Shown here: in pieces, positions 33,943 through 42,396 of the stretch
Layout of the letters: every line of letters starts with the position of its first letter
Position numbering within the stretch: position 1 is the first letter of the stretch
NCBI RefSeq assembly: GCF_003597125.1
Contig: NZ_QYYA01000002.1
Span: 558,001-622,000, forward strand
Length of the DNA: 64,000 nt
Source of the DNA: Alcanivorax profundi
GTDB taxonomy: Bacteria; Pseudomonadota; Gammaproteobacteria; Pseudomonadales; Alcanivoracaceae
Direction of reading: 5' to 3'
The notes under the pieces: model-generated
The model's input: only the letters and a program-made list of their open reading frames with translations
The model's database searches: none
Told to the model about the DNA's origin: nothing
Program-made: the position numbers and the translations under genes

Positions 33943-34977
33943 ATGGATATTACCGAGCTGCTCGCTTTCAGCGCCAAGAACGGCGCGTCTGACCTCCACC
34001 TGTCCGCAGGTCTGCCCCCCATGATCCGTGTTGACGGCGACGTACGTCGCATCAACCTTCCCGCCATGGAGCACAAGGAAGTCCACGCGCTGATCTACGA
34101 CATCATGAATGACAAGCAGCGTAAGGACTTCGAGGAATTCTTCGAAACCGATTTTTCCTTCGAAGTCCCCGGTGTAGCCCGTTTCCGGGTCAACGCCTTT
34201 AACCACAACCGGGGGGCCGGTGCGGTATTCCGGACCATTCCGTCCAAGGTACTGACCATGGAAGACCTGGGAATGGGCAAGGTCTTCCAGAAGGTCTCCG
34301 AGTTCCCCCGTGGCATTGTGCTGGTCACCGGCCCCACCGGCTCCGGCAAGTCCACCACGCTGGCGGCCATGCTCGACTACATCAACAACACCCGTTACGA
34401 GCACATCCTCACCATCGAGGACCCCATCGAATTCGTACACGAATCCAAGAAATGCCTGGTGAACCAGCGGGAAGTGCACCGTGACACCCTGGGCTTCGCC
34501 GAAGCCCTGCGCTCGGCCCTGCGGGAAGACCCGGACATCATTCTGGTAGGGGAAATGCGGGATCTGGAAACCATCCGCCTGGCACTCACCGCGGCGGAAA
34601 CCGGGCACCTGGTGTTCGGCACCCTGCACACCACCTCAGCCGCCAAGACCATTGACCGGGTTGTTGACGTTTTCCCCGCCGAAGAAAAGGCCATGGTGCG
34701 CTCCATGCTGTCCGAATCCCTGCAGGCGGTAGTGTCACAAACCCTGATGAAAAAGAACGGCGGTGGTCGGGTAGCCGCCCACGAAATCATGATCGGCACC
34801 CCCGCAATCCGTAACCTGATCCGTGAAGACAAGGTCGCGCAGATGTATTCCGCCATTCAGACCGGTGGCGCCCTGGGCATGCAAACCCTGGATCAGTGCC
34901 TGCAGGGGCTGGTGCAGAAGGGCCTGGTGGCCCGGGAAGTGGCCCGCGAAAAAGCCAAGAGCCCGGACTCGATCTAA
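33943..34977 (+). CDS. pilT: Type IV pilus retraction ATPase PilT
   Basis: A 344-residue hexameric ATPase that depolymerises type IV pili and powers twitching. The N-terminal PAS-like domain (1-~100) begins MDITELLAFSAKNGASDLHLSAG. Walker A GPTGSGKST is near residue 130, the Asp box, Walker B (DPDIILVGEMRDLETI) and His box follow, and the C-terminal AIRNLIRE motif needed for retraction is present (TPAIRNLIREDK). Sequence and length match PilT of Pseudomonas. pilU follows 15 bp later, giving the standard pilTU operon. Confidence 0.97.
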   Translation: MDITELLAFSAKNGASDLHLSAGLPPMIRVDGDVRRINLPAMEHKEVHALIYDIMNDKQRKDFEEFFETDFSFEVPGVARFRVNAFNHNRGAGAVFRTIPSKVLTMEDLGMGKVFQKVSEFPRGIVLVTGPTGSGKSTTLAAMLDYINNTRYEHILTIEDPIEFVHESKKCLVNQREVHRDTLGFAEALRSALREDPDIILVGEMRDLETIRLALTAAETGHLVFGTLHTTSAAKTIDRVVDVFPAEEKAMVRSMLSESLQAVVSQTLMKKNGGGRVAAHEIMIGTPAIRNLIREDKVAQMYSAIQTGGALGMQTLDQCLQGLVQKGLVAREVAREKAKSPDSI

Positions 34978-34992
34978 CGAGGAGATGTCACC

Positions 34993-36114
34993 ATGGAATT
35001 CGAAGAGCTCCTCAAACTGATGGTCCAGAAAGGCGGTTCCGACCTGTTCATTACCGCCGGTGTGCCCCCCAGCATGAAAGTCCACGGCAAGATTCTGCCG
35101 GTGACCAAAAACGCCCTGACCCCGGACATGACCCGGGATATCGTGTTCGGCGTGATGACCGAAAAACAACGCAAGGATTTCGTTGAACACCACGAGTGTA
35201 ACTTCGCCATCTCCGCCCGCGGCATTGGCCGTTTCCGGGTCTCGGCCTTTTACCAGCGCAACCTGGTCGGCATGGTGCTGCGGCGTATTGAAACCAAGAT
35301 CCCCAATGTGGATGACCTGCGCTTACCGCCGGTGATCAAGGAACTGGCCATGACAAAGCGTGGCCTGGTGATTTTCGTGGGTGCCACCGGTACCGGTAAA
35401 TCCACCTCGCTGGCGTCCATGATTGGCCACCGCAACAAGAATTCCAAGGGTCACATCATCACCATCGAGGACCCCATCGAATTCATTCACCAGCATCAGG
35501 GCTGCATCGTGACCCAGCGCGAAGTGGGCATCGACACCGACAGCTTTGAAGTGGCGTTGAAGAATACCCTGCGTCAGGCGCCTGATGTGATTCTGATTGG
35601 TGAGATCCGCACCCGGGAAACCATGGACAAGGCCATCGCCTTCGCCGAAACCGGTCACCTGTGTCTGGCCACCCTGCACGCCAACAACGCCAACCAGGCG
35701 CTGGACCGGATCATTCACTTCTTCCCCGCCGATATGCACGACCAGCTGTGGATGGACCTGTCCCTGAACATGAAAGGCATTGTCGCCCAGCAGCTGATCC
35801 CCACCCCGGACGGCAAGGGTCGCCGCGCGGCCATTGAAGTTCTGCTCGGCACGCCGCTGGTGCAGGACCATATCCGCAAGGGTGAAGTGCACATGCTCAA
35901 GGAGCTGATGAGCAAATCCCGCGAACAGGGCATGCAGACCTTCGACCAGGCCTTGTACGACCTCTACTCCGCCGGGGAAATCACCTACGAAGACGCCATG
36001 CTCCACGCCGATTCGCCAAACGATCTGCGCCTGATGATCAAACTCGGCAACGAGACTGATGCCTCAAGCCTGGATGTCGCCACCCGCGGATTGAGCCTGG
36101 AAGATACCGAATAG
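34993..36114 (+). CDS. pilU: Type IV pilus retraction ATPase PilU
   Basis: A 373-residue paralogue of PilT that assists high-force retraction. It carries Walker A GATGTGKST near residue 129, Walker B (PDVILIGEIRTRETM) and the histidine box HLCLATLHANN. The C-terminus is ~30 residues longer than in PilT, as is usual for PilU. GAGGAG precedes the ATG. It is co-transcribed with pilT. A 9-bp-arm hairpin at 36130-36154 follows the stop. Confidence 0.96.
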   Translation: MEFEELLKLMVQKGGSDLFITAGVPPSMKVHGKILPVTKNALTPDMTRDIVFGVMTEKQRKDFVEHHECNFAISARGIGRFRVSAFYQRNLVGMVLRRIETKIPNVDDLRLPPVIKELAMTKRGLVIFVGATGTGKSTSLASMIGHRNKNSKGHIITIEDPIEFIHQHQGCIVTQREVGIDTDSFEVALKNTLRQAPDVILIGEIRTRETMDKAIAFAETGHLCLATLHANNANQALDRIIHFFPADMHDQLWMDLSLNMKGIVAQQLIPTPDGKGRRAAIEVLLGTPLVQDHIRKGEVHMLKELMSKSREQGMQTFDQALYDLYSAGEITYEDAMLHADSPNDLRLMIKLGNETDASSLDVATRGLSLEDTE

Positions 36115-36129
36115 CCTCTGCGGTTCCAC

Positions 36130-36154
36130 CGGACAAGGATAACCTCCTTGTCCG
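36130..36154 (+). terminator. Hairpin after pilU, weak terminator
   Basis: CGGACAAGG-ATAACCT-CCTTGTCCG lies 15 bp after the pilU stop. No T-tract follows, so termination may be partial or rho-dependent. Confidence 0.5.
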
Positions 36155-36267
36155 CCCAGCCTCGCCGCAACATCGATCCCCCGGAGAAATCTCCCCTGCT
36201 GTCAGAATTTCCGTCGAACGGTATTCGCAGGCTGTGACCGGACACCGGTTTATTGCAAAATGATGTC

Positions 36268-37326
36268 ATGAACCCTTTGCCATCAACCAGCGACGCCTTC
36301 GCCTGCGACACGGAACATTTCGTTTCCGGTGTCGGTCTTGCCCACTTGTACTATGGCGCACAGCGTTTGGGTTTGCCGGTCGAAGATGTTCTGCGTCGCG
36401 CCCGGCTTGATCCCGGCAGCGCACTGCAGCCCATGGCCCGGGTACCCACAGCCCAACTGGAAACGTTTGTTCAGGAGCTGCTGTTGGTCAGCCAGGACGA
36501 ACTGCTGGGCATGCACATTGGCCAGCAAATGATGCCTGCCATATTCAACACGCTGACGTCTTTGGCCTTCAGCGCCACCAGCCTGCGCGAAGCGCTTCAC
36601 TTCACGACCAAATATCAGGCCTTGATTGGTGGCAACTCCGGCGGCTTCCATGTGGAAGAACGCCCCAATGGCAACATGTTGCTGACCGCCTCCATGGTGA
36701 CCCGCCACCCCGTACTACGCCGTCATCTCATGACCAACCTGATGCTGCTGGGCACGGCCATGGTACGTTTTATTACCGGACAACCTGCGCTGGCCCCACT
36801 AAACATGATGCTGGAGCACCCAGCCATCAATGACGAGGAACGCGAAACGTTTGAGGCTCTCACCGGCTGCCCGGTGATCTTTTCTGCTGGCAGCAACCAG
36901 GTAGAGCTGGACAGCCACACGCTGGATTTACCCATCAATGTGTTTAATGACCAACGCCAGGTACAGGCAGAAGCACTCGCGCGGGAACAGCTGGCTGCCG
37001 TAGAGCAACAACAGTCCTTTATTGGGCAGGTACGATGGCTGGCTCGCGACCTCATGTTATCGGGCCTGCCACGGCGCAAGACCGTAGCCGACCGCCTCAA
37101 CATTGGTCTTCGAACCCTCGACAGACGCATGGCCGAACAGGAGTTGTCATGGCAACAGTTGCTCGACGAGACTCGCGAACAACTGGCCTGTGACTATTTG
37201 AAGGTAACAGGAATGACCGTGGCCGAAATCAGCCAACGGCTAGGGTTCTCCAGCAGTCGCTCCTTTCAGCGACGCTTCCAGCAGTGGAGAGGCATGACTC
37301 CATCGCAATACCGCGAACACGGCTAA
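36268..37326 (+). CDS. AraC-family transcriptional regulator
   Basis: A ~352-residue regulator of the long AraC class with an N-terminal Arabinose_bd-type domain (~15-200; GMHIGQQMMPAIFNTLTSLAFSATSLREAL) and a C-terminal double helix-turn-helix (~250-350; TVADRLNIGLRTLDRRMAEQ and TVAEISQRLGFSSSRSFQRRFQQWRGMTPSQYR). This subclass commonly activates lipid, alkane or secondary-metabolism genes (OruR, MmsR or ArgR-like neighbours). The ATG at 36268 is chosen; an in-frame TTG lies 15 bp upstream. It converges with the lipoprotein/hydrolase pair, and the four-gene export operon beyond is a possible target. Confidence 0.88.
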   Translation: MNPLPSTSDAFACDTEHFVSGVGLAHLYYGAQRLGLPVEDVLRRARLDPGSALQPMARVPTAQLETFVQELLLVSQDELLGMHIGQQMMPAIFNTLTSLAFSATSLREALHFTTKYQALIGGNSGGFHVEERPNGNMLLTASMVTRHPVLRRHLMTNLMLLGTAMVRFITGQPALAPLNMMLEHPAINDEERETFEALTGCPVIFSAGSNQVELDSHTLDLPINVFNDQRQVQAEALAREQLAAVEQQQSFIGQVRWLARDLMLSGLPRRKTVADRLNIGLRTLDRRMAEQELSWQQLLDETREQLACDYLKVTGMTVAEISQRLGFSSSRSFQRRFQQWRGMTPSQYREHG

Positions 37327-37329
37327 CGG

Positions 37330-37614
37330 TTATTCGCAATCCACTTTCACCACAGGAATGCTATCGCCCCCACGTGATTGCTGCCGCACTTCCACCTTCA
37401 GTTCCCGCTCATCCAGCTGGCAATACTGTTGCGCCTGAGCAAGCGCATTGGCCAACCGTGGCATCGCTTGCGATGACAACGGCAACCCCAATGACTGAGT
37501 CCGCGCCAGCATCGCTGGCGAAATCTCTTGCTCCACCACAGGCCCTTGTCGCACCGAACCCGAACATCCCGCAAGCAGCATCATGACAATGCCCAATACC
37601 GTAATGTCTTTCAT
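37330..37614 (-). CDS. Small putative lipoprotein
   Basis: A 94-residue lipoprotein: MKDITVLGIVMMLLAGC with lipobox LAGC. The mature ~77 residues contain an acidic/amide-rich helix (ALAQAQQYCQLDERELKVEVRQQ) and two cysteines. No family is recognised. It starts 13 bp after the stop of the alpha/beta hydrolase lipoprotein gene, so it is co-expressed with that enzyme. It ends 3 bp from the converging AraC gene. Its role may be to assist or anchor the hydrolase, but this is only positional. Confidence 0.72.
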   Translation of the reverse strand: MKDITVLGIVMMLLAGCSGSVRQGPVVEQEISPAMLARTQSLGLPLSSQAMPRLANALAQAQQYCQLDERELKVEVRQQSRGGDSIPVVKVDCE

Positions 37615-37627
37615 TGGAAGTTTCACC

Positions 37628-38683
37628 TCAAGGCTGATGATGCGCAAAGCGGGTAATCACGAAAGGTGACGATTCTTTTGCTTGCTGATCCAGGCGTTCA
37701 TCCAGCCAAACAATAATGTCATTCCAGACCTGTTTTTTTTGTCCATCGTGCAACACACAATGGGAGCCGTCTTCATAAAGATGCCAACGCGAGTCGCTAG
37801 ACGCGCTTTCCTCGACTAACCGCCGCGCCGCTTTTGGCGACACGAGATAATCCTCTGCTCCCTGCAAAACAATCATGGGCTTATCAATACGATCCAGATT
37901 GGCACGAATTTCGGCTGTCATCTTTTGCAAGTGCGTCACGTAGCTGGCAGCGATTGCCGAGTGCGTCATGTTCACTTCGCTGGCAACCCAGGACCTCGCC
38001 CACGGATCAAAGATCGCCTTGTTCCACATCCATTGCCCGCGCCGGCCCGCCATACTGAATACCGCAGCATTGGGAGCCATGCGGCCAACCAAGCCCGCAT
38101 TCCAGGTCATGGCATTGGACAGCCAATCCGGTTGTCGCCAGGGGCCCACCTTCAGGTTCACAACCACTGGCGGGGCATTCAGAATCAAACCATGCCCCCT
38201 CTGATCTCCGCGAATATCCCATTGCAATGCAATGGCAGCCCCCAACGATTCTCCCTGCAGGTACACAGGCACCCCGGGATACCGGCGTGCCACTTCTTCA
38301 AATGCCAAGGCCAGATCCTCTACATACACCTCGGCATCACGGCTGAAGCCTGCACGGCCAAACCCCTGCGATTGCCCCCAGCCGCGCATGTCATAGGCGA
38401 ACATCGCATAACCGTGTTCCACCAGATGGTTCGCCCATGGGGCATACACGCCAGTATGCGCCGCCGTGCCATGCAGCAACAAAATCACGGCCCGCGGTGC
38501 TTGCTGCTCAGGCGCCCACCACTGGCCATAAAGCTGTAGCCCATCTGCAGTTTGCAGAAGTCGGGTTTCCTGCACACCGGGATAGGCAAGATAAAATTCA
38601 GGCGCCGGGCTCGCGGGAGGAAGTCGCTGACACCCCGGCAAGAACAACAACAGCGACATCAATGTCAGAGACAACCGGATCAT
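37628..38683 (-). CDS. Lipoprotein alpha/beta hydrolase (monoacylglycerol lipase-like)
   Basis: A 351-residue hydrolase with a lipoprotein signal, MIRLSLTLMSLLLFLPGC, lipobox LPGC. The hydrolase domain has VILLLHGTAAHTGVYAPWANHLVEHGY (oxyanion loop), FAYDMRGWGQSQG, the nucleophile elbow GESLGAA, and a C-terminal DGSHCVLHD with the catalytic His. These are the marks of the Hydrolase_4 (serine aminopeptidase S33/monoglyceride lipase) group. It is therefore a periplasmic, membrane-anchored esterase or lipase. A small lipoprotein gene follows. It is divergent from the four-gene export operon with a 256-bp shared region. The start at 38683 has AGGTAG upstream. Confidence 0.87.
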   Translation of the reverse strand: MIRLSLTLMSLLLFLPGCQRLPPASPAPEFYLAYPGVQETRLLQTADGLQLYGQWWAPEQQAPRAVILLLHGTAAHTGVYAPWANHLVEHGYAMFAYDMRGWGQSQGFGRAGFSRDAEVYVEDLALAFEEVARRYPGVPVYLQGESLGAAIALQWDIRGDQRGHGLILNAPPVVVNLKVGPWRQPDWLSNAMTWNAGLVGRMAPNAAVFSMAGRRGQWMWNKAIFDPWARSWVASEVNMTHSAIAASYVTHLQKMTAEIRANLDRIDKPMIVLQGAEDYLVSPKAARRLVEESASSDSRWHLYEDGSHCVLHDGQKKQVWNDIIVWLDERLDQQAKESSPFVITRFAHHQP

Positions 38684-38939
38684 CACACTACCTGTCTTGT
38701 TTTTATTCAGGCCACTCAATGCGAGTGGAGACAGGCGCAGTCTAGGTCACGGACACAAGCGCCCCCACGGCATGGCTGCATTTGCCGCGTGAGTGTCAGG
38801 ATATGTCTTCCCTGATGCGAATACTGGCACCCGGCGACGCGATTTGTCCCCTTCCTGACAAATTTTACCACTGCGTTTCTTATCGCCACAGGGCGCACCA
38901 TTGGCGTTTCGTTCATTACGCCTCCGTGCGGAGCCGAGC

Positions 38940-40388
38940 ATGTCCAGAATAATAATAAGCGGCTTGTTACTGTTCACCCTGGGAACAGCGCAGGCACACT
39001 TGCAACCTCTCAATGAGACGGAAATGTCGGCAGCTCACGGCGCGGGCATTGCCGTGGCACTGGACCAGTTCCGCTATGCCATGGCCCCTACCAGCTACTT
39101 CGAACAAACAGGAATCACTCCAGCCGGAGCCTGTACCGCAGCGGGTAACAACAGTGGCAACGTAGGGTGCTGGCGACGCGGCGACCTGCGCTGGTACGGG
39201 GTTAATATTTCGGGAACCGGGGCGGGTGGCAGTCACTGGAATGAAAGCAGCTGCGATGCCTCCACGGCAGCATGTCCCCGTGGCGGCCAGATTGCCTGGT
39301 TCTCTCCCTTCGACAACCCGTACGTAATGCGCTCATGGTCACCCCAAGGCATGGCCTGGGACGGCAGCCTGATCAACCAGGACGCATCCAATCCTGACAA
39401 AACCATTTACGAGTTTCTGGCCCCTACCCGTCAGCCGGATTACACCTTTTCATTCTGGGGCGAGATTGAAGCAGGGGCCACTCGCGATACCGCCACCCAG
39501 GCCTTGCAAATGGGACAGGGGGCAAATAATCCCAGCGGCGGCGGACTACTGAAAAGCCAGACACTGATACGCGGTAATGCCGCCGGCAGTATTTTCCGCC
39601 TTTTCCAACATACCGAACCGGGCAATGAAACCTTCGGTATGTTTTATCACAGCTACCTTCAAGGGGATTTCCGTTTCAGCGTTGCTCAGGCTGCTGACAA
39701 CGCCACCGACCAGATTGGGGAAGCACCAACGTTCGATCCGGATGAAGGCCTGTTCTTTCGTAATGTGGATGCCTTTCTCCCTTTCGGCCAGGTCTACTAT
39801 CAGGCATTGGTGCTGGGGCCGGTTGGCAACAACGGTGACTTCTACCTTGAACTCACCCCTGTTCCTGATAATCCAGCGGTCTACAACCGATTCTACGGTC
39901 TCGACAGCGGCGATGTTCGCGGCTTCGAAACAGCACGAACAGCGACACGGGATTGGCAACAGGCCTGCGGCGAAAGTGACAGCGCCTGCCAGAACTACCG
40001 CTTATCACATGGCTATGTCCGCTACGGTGACTGGTATCCGGCCATGGCAGGCTGGAATGCCCTTGGCACACGTGAAACCGTGAATGCCAGCGACGACGGC
40101 ATCGTGTTTCAGGCTCGCAATGGCAGCACCTTTAATGCGTTCGCCAAACGCCCGGTCCGCATCGACAAGCGTGGCGAAAATTCCAGCATGCAGCGCACCC
40201 AGAATTACCGCTGCGATCCCAACAGCCCCGGCGCGTGCTTTACGCCAACAGAAGGACCGGTCAGCAGCGGGCCCGGCAACAATAATCTTTACTACACCAC
40301 CGATCGGGTAAGTCTGGGTTCTGCTCGTATTGAAGGGCTACTGATCAACCAGTTCTACATGGAAAGCTGCCGACCGGGGGTGTGCTGA
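38940..40388 (+). CDS. Exported protein with 'L..L.D.EL..G..G' signature, operon gene 1
   Basis: A 482-residue protein with a signal peptide (MSRIIISGLLLFTLGTAQA-H). Straight after cleavage comes LQPLNETEMSAAHGAGIAVAL, the signature shared by the next three genes. The rest is beta-rich, with Asn/Gly/Asp-rich turns and cysteine pairs (CTAAGNNSGNVGC, SCDASTAAC, ACGESDSAC, CDPNSPGAC) and a terminal SCRPGVC. No enzyme motif is seen; an outer-membrane or surface structural role is likely. The gene heads a tight operon: its TGA overlaps the ATG of gene 2 by one base. GGAG precedes the start at 38940. Confidence 0.82.
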   Translation: MSRIIISGLLLFTLGTAQAHLQPLNETEMSAAHGAGIAVALDQFRYAMAPTSYFEQTGITPAGACTAAGNNSGNVGCWRRGDLRWYGVNISGTGAGGSHWNESSCDASTAACPRGGQIAWFSPFDNPYVMRSWSPQGMAWDGSLINQDASNPDKTIYEFLAPTRQPDYTFSFWGEIEAGATRDTATQALQMGQGANNPSGGGLLKSQTLIRGNAAGSIFRLFQHTEPGNETFGMFYHSYLQGDFRFSVAQAADNATDQIGEAPTFDPDEGLFFRNVDAFLPFGQVYYQALVLGPVGNNGDFYLELTPVPDNPAVYNRFYGLDSGDVRGFETARTATRDWQQACGESDSACQNYRLSHGYVRYGDWYPAMAGWNALGTRETVNASDDGIVFQARNGSTFNAFAKRPVRIDKRGENSSMQRTQNYRCDPNSPGACFTPTEGPVSSGPGNNNLYYTTDRVSLGSARIEGLLINQFYMESCRPGVC

Positions 40389-41020
40389 TGCAACGCTATG
40401 GTCTGCTTCTTCTTCTGATGTTTCCTGGTGCCTACGGTGACTCTCTTGCTCCACTTGCCGATAACGAAATGGCGCTCATCGCCGGTCAGGCTGGCGAGGG
40501 TGTTCAACTGACCCTGCTACTGCGTAACAACGTCAACGCACAAGGCAATCCGATTGGTTGTAACAACGGCGGGCTCAACCCGTGCCGAATGGGGTTTGAG
40601 TTTTCAGATCGCGAAGGAATCTGGCTCATGCTCAAGGATTATTATGGCGAACTGCAGATCAATGACCTGCGAATTGACAGCGCCCCCTTGCCAACGATCA
40701 ATACGCCCTATCTTGATCCTGAGCGTTTCGAATCTGTAGCTGGCGAATGCCTGATCGACAACTGCAATCCTGGCGGCATGCTCGCACTACGAACCTATTA
40801 CCCATTCAACAAAGCTGTTGGCGCCTACAACGATCTTAACCTGTTCACCAACATCGGTCGCGTTGCCCTCGAATACGACGACACCGTTAATGCCATCCCG
40901 GGTTATATGCGCGATGCCGCCTCCGGCAGTGTGTTGGGATTTCGGGCCACAGACAGCAGGGCATTGAATGCTCCGGCCAACATGCGTTTTGAGGGTGTCT
41001 CCTATGTTTTCGGATTCTAA
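40388..41020 (+). CDS. Exported protein with shared N-terminal signature, operon gene 2
   Basis: A 210-residue protein with a signal peptide (MQRYGLLLLLMFPGAYGD). The mature protein starts SLAPLADNEMALIAGQAGEG, matching the signature of its neighbours. Beta-rich sequence follows with CNNGGLNPCRMGFEFSD and ECLIDNCNPGG cysteine pairs and an aromatic C-terminus (FEGVSYVFGF) that resembles the last strand of an outer-membrane barrel. The ATG overlaps the previous stop codon (TGATG), and its own end overlaps gene 3 by 17 bp. No known function. Confidence 0.8.
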   Translation: MQRYGLLLLLMFPGAYGDSLAPLADNEMALIAGQAGEGVQLTLLLRNNVNAQGNPIGCNNGGLNPCRMGFEFSDREGIWLMLKDYYGELQINDLRIDSAPLPTINTPYLDPERFESVAGECLIDNCNPGGMLALRTYYPFNKAVGAYNDLNLFTNIGRVALEYDDTVNAIPGYMRDAASGSVLGFRATDSRALNAPANMRFEGVSYVFGF

Positions 41021-42386
41021 ATCCCATAGCGGCAAGGGTATGTGGCGCGCACTGTCGCTGCTGGGATTCGCCTGCCTGTCTGCAACCGTACATGCGCAAC
41101 TGGTACCCATGGAAGATGACGCACTGTCACAAGTACTGGCACAGGATGGCAGCCTTTTCCTGTCTGATCACATCGGTCCCAATGCGTTGGCCAATGCCCC
41201 CAGCGATGGTTCCGCCAACTTCGATTTCTATCGCATGGGTCTGGACGTCAAACTCAACCTGAATGCCAATATTGCAAAATTCCAGCTTGGCTGTGGCGGG
41301 GTAAACGATTTGCTGACGACGTCAGCCCCTTGCGACATTGATATTGATTACCTGAGCTTTATGGGAGTGAATAACGACGGGGATTTTCCATCCCTGGACG
41401 GTCCGGAAAGCGCCTTTGAACTGATCCGTCCTTATGTAGAGCTGGCAATAAAAAACGACAGCACCGCCACATTGCGTGAAGTTGCCGGTATCAAGATAGG
41501 CGGCCAGCGTATTAATGGTGCACTGTCAATTGGTCGTGATTATACCGGCTCGGGAAAACCTTCAGAAGGCTTCATCGGGCCAGGGCTGGAAAGCAACCTG
41601 ATCAATCAGGAGCATGGTGGCGCATGCAACCCCTCTGCCACCACAGGTCAGGGTGTAGTCAACTGCCATTCTGGCATTAATAGTGTGTCTGGATTTCTGT
41701 CGCTGGAGCTTTCTGCCGCGATTCGTGCGAGAGCAAACCTGCTGAATTTTTTTGATGCTGACCTCAACACCTGTTTTGGTCGTATGAATCCAGCCCAGTA
41801 TGGCTGTAACGCCAACTCAACACCGTTCTTTGTCGATGCCAGTGGTACACGTCTGCAAACCCTGCACGTGGCGGCCGCCAAACTCACGGTCGACGCTATC
41901 GATCTGAACTGTAATTTCTGGAATTTCGCGGTCTGTCTTCCCGCGCAAGGTGTAGCCAATCTGATCATTGATGAGGGCTATGGGCAACTTCGCATTGACA
42001 TGCGCCAGGTGCATTACCTGCTCACACCAGATACAGAAAACTTTTTCCTTTCCATGCAACGCGAACGGGTTGCGTGGCCAAATTACAGCAAGGCACCACC
42101 ACCCAATAACCAGGCTTTTGATGCCTGCAATCCTGCGTATGGGCAGATTCCTGCTAATGGCCGTTGCTCAAGTGCCTATGCCCCTACTGCCAATACGGGT
42201 TGGTGGCTGAACGCTCCCGGGGCAAAAATTCTGAACATCAATCCGCCTAACCGTATTGATGTGGGCTACGTGGACCTGGGCACGGCGGTTAGCCTGCTCG
42301 GTCCTGAAGGACAACTTTTGATTGATAATCCCAAGATCGATTTGCCAAGGGTATCCAATTGTTACGGCAGCGCGGTGTTCTGCTAA
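41004..42386 (+). CDS. Exported protein with shared N-terminal signature, operon gene 3
   Basis: A 460-residue protein with a signal peptide (hydrophobic core ALSLLGFACLSATVHA-Q). The mature start LVPMEDDALSQVLAQDGSLF repeats the signature. The body is beta-rich with many short Asp/Asn turns, cysteine pairs (ACNPSATTGQGVVNC, TCFGRMNPAQYGC, ACNPAYGQIPANGRC) and ends NCYGSAVFC. Start choice: ATG at 41004 with GAGGG upstream; ATG at 41040 would give a shorter signal peptide. It overlaps gene 2 by 17 bp, which supports coupled translation. Function unknown. Confidence 0.8.
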   Translation: MFSDSKSHSGKGMWRALSLLGFACLSATVHAQLVPMEDDALSQVLAQDGSLFLSDHIGPNALANAPSDGSANFDFYRMGLDVKLNLNANIAKFQLGCGGVNDLLTTSAPCDIDIDYLSFMGVNNDGDFPSLDGPESAFELIRPYVELAIKNDSTATLREVAGIKIGGQRINGALSIGRDYTGSGKPSEGFIGPGLESNLINQEHGGACNPSATTGQGVVNCHSGINSVSGFLSLELSAAIRARANLLNFFDADLNTCFGRMNPAQYGCNANSTPFFVDASGTRLQTLHVAAAKLTVDAIDLNCNFWNFAVCLPAQGVANLIIDEGYGQLRIDMRQVHYLLTPDTENFFLSMQRERVAWPNYSKAPPPNNQAFDACNPAYGQIPANGRCSSAYAPTANTGWWLNAPGAKILNINPPNRIDVGYVDLGTAVSLLGPEGQLLIDNPKIDLPRVSNCYGSAVFC

Positions 42387-42396
42387 GGAGGCGATT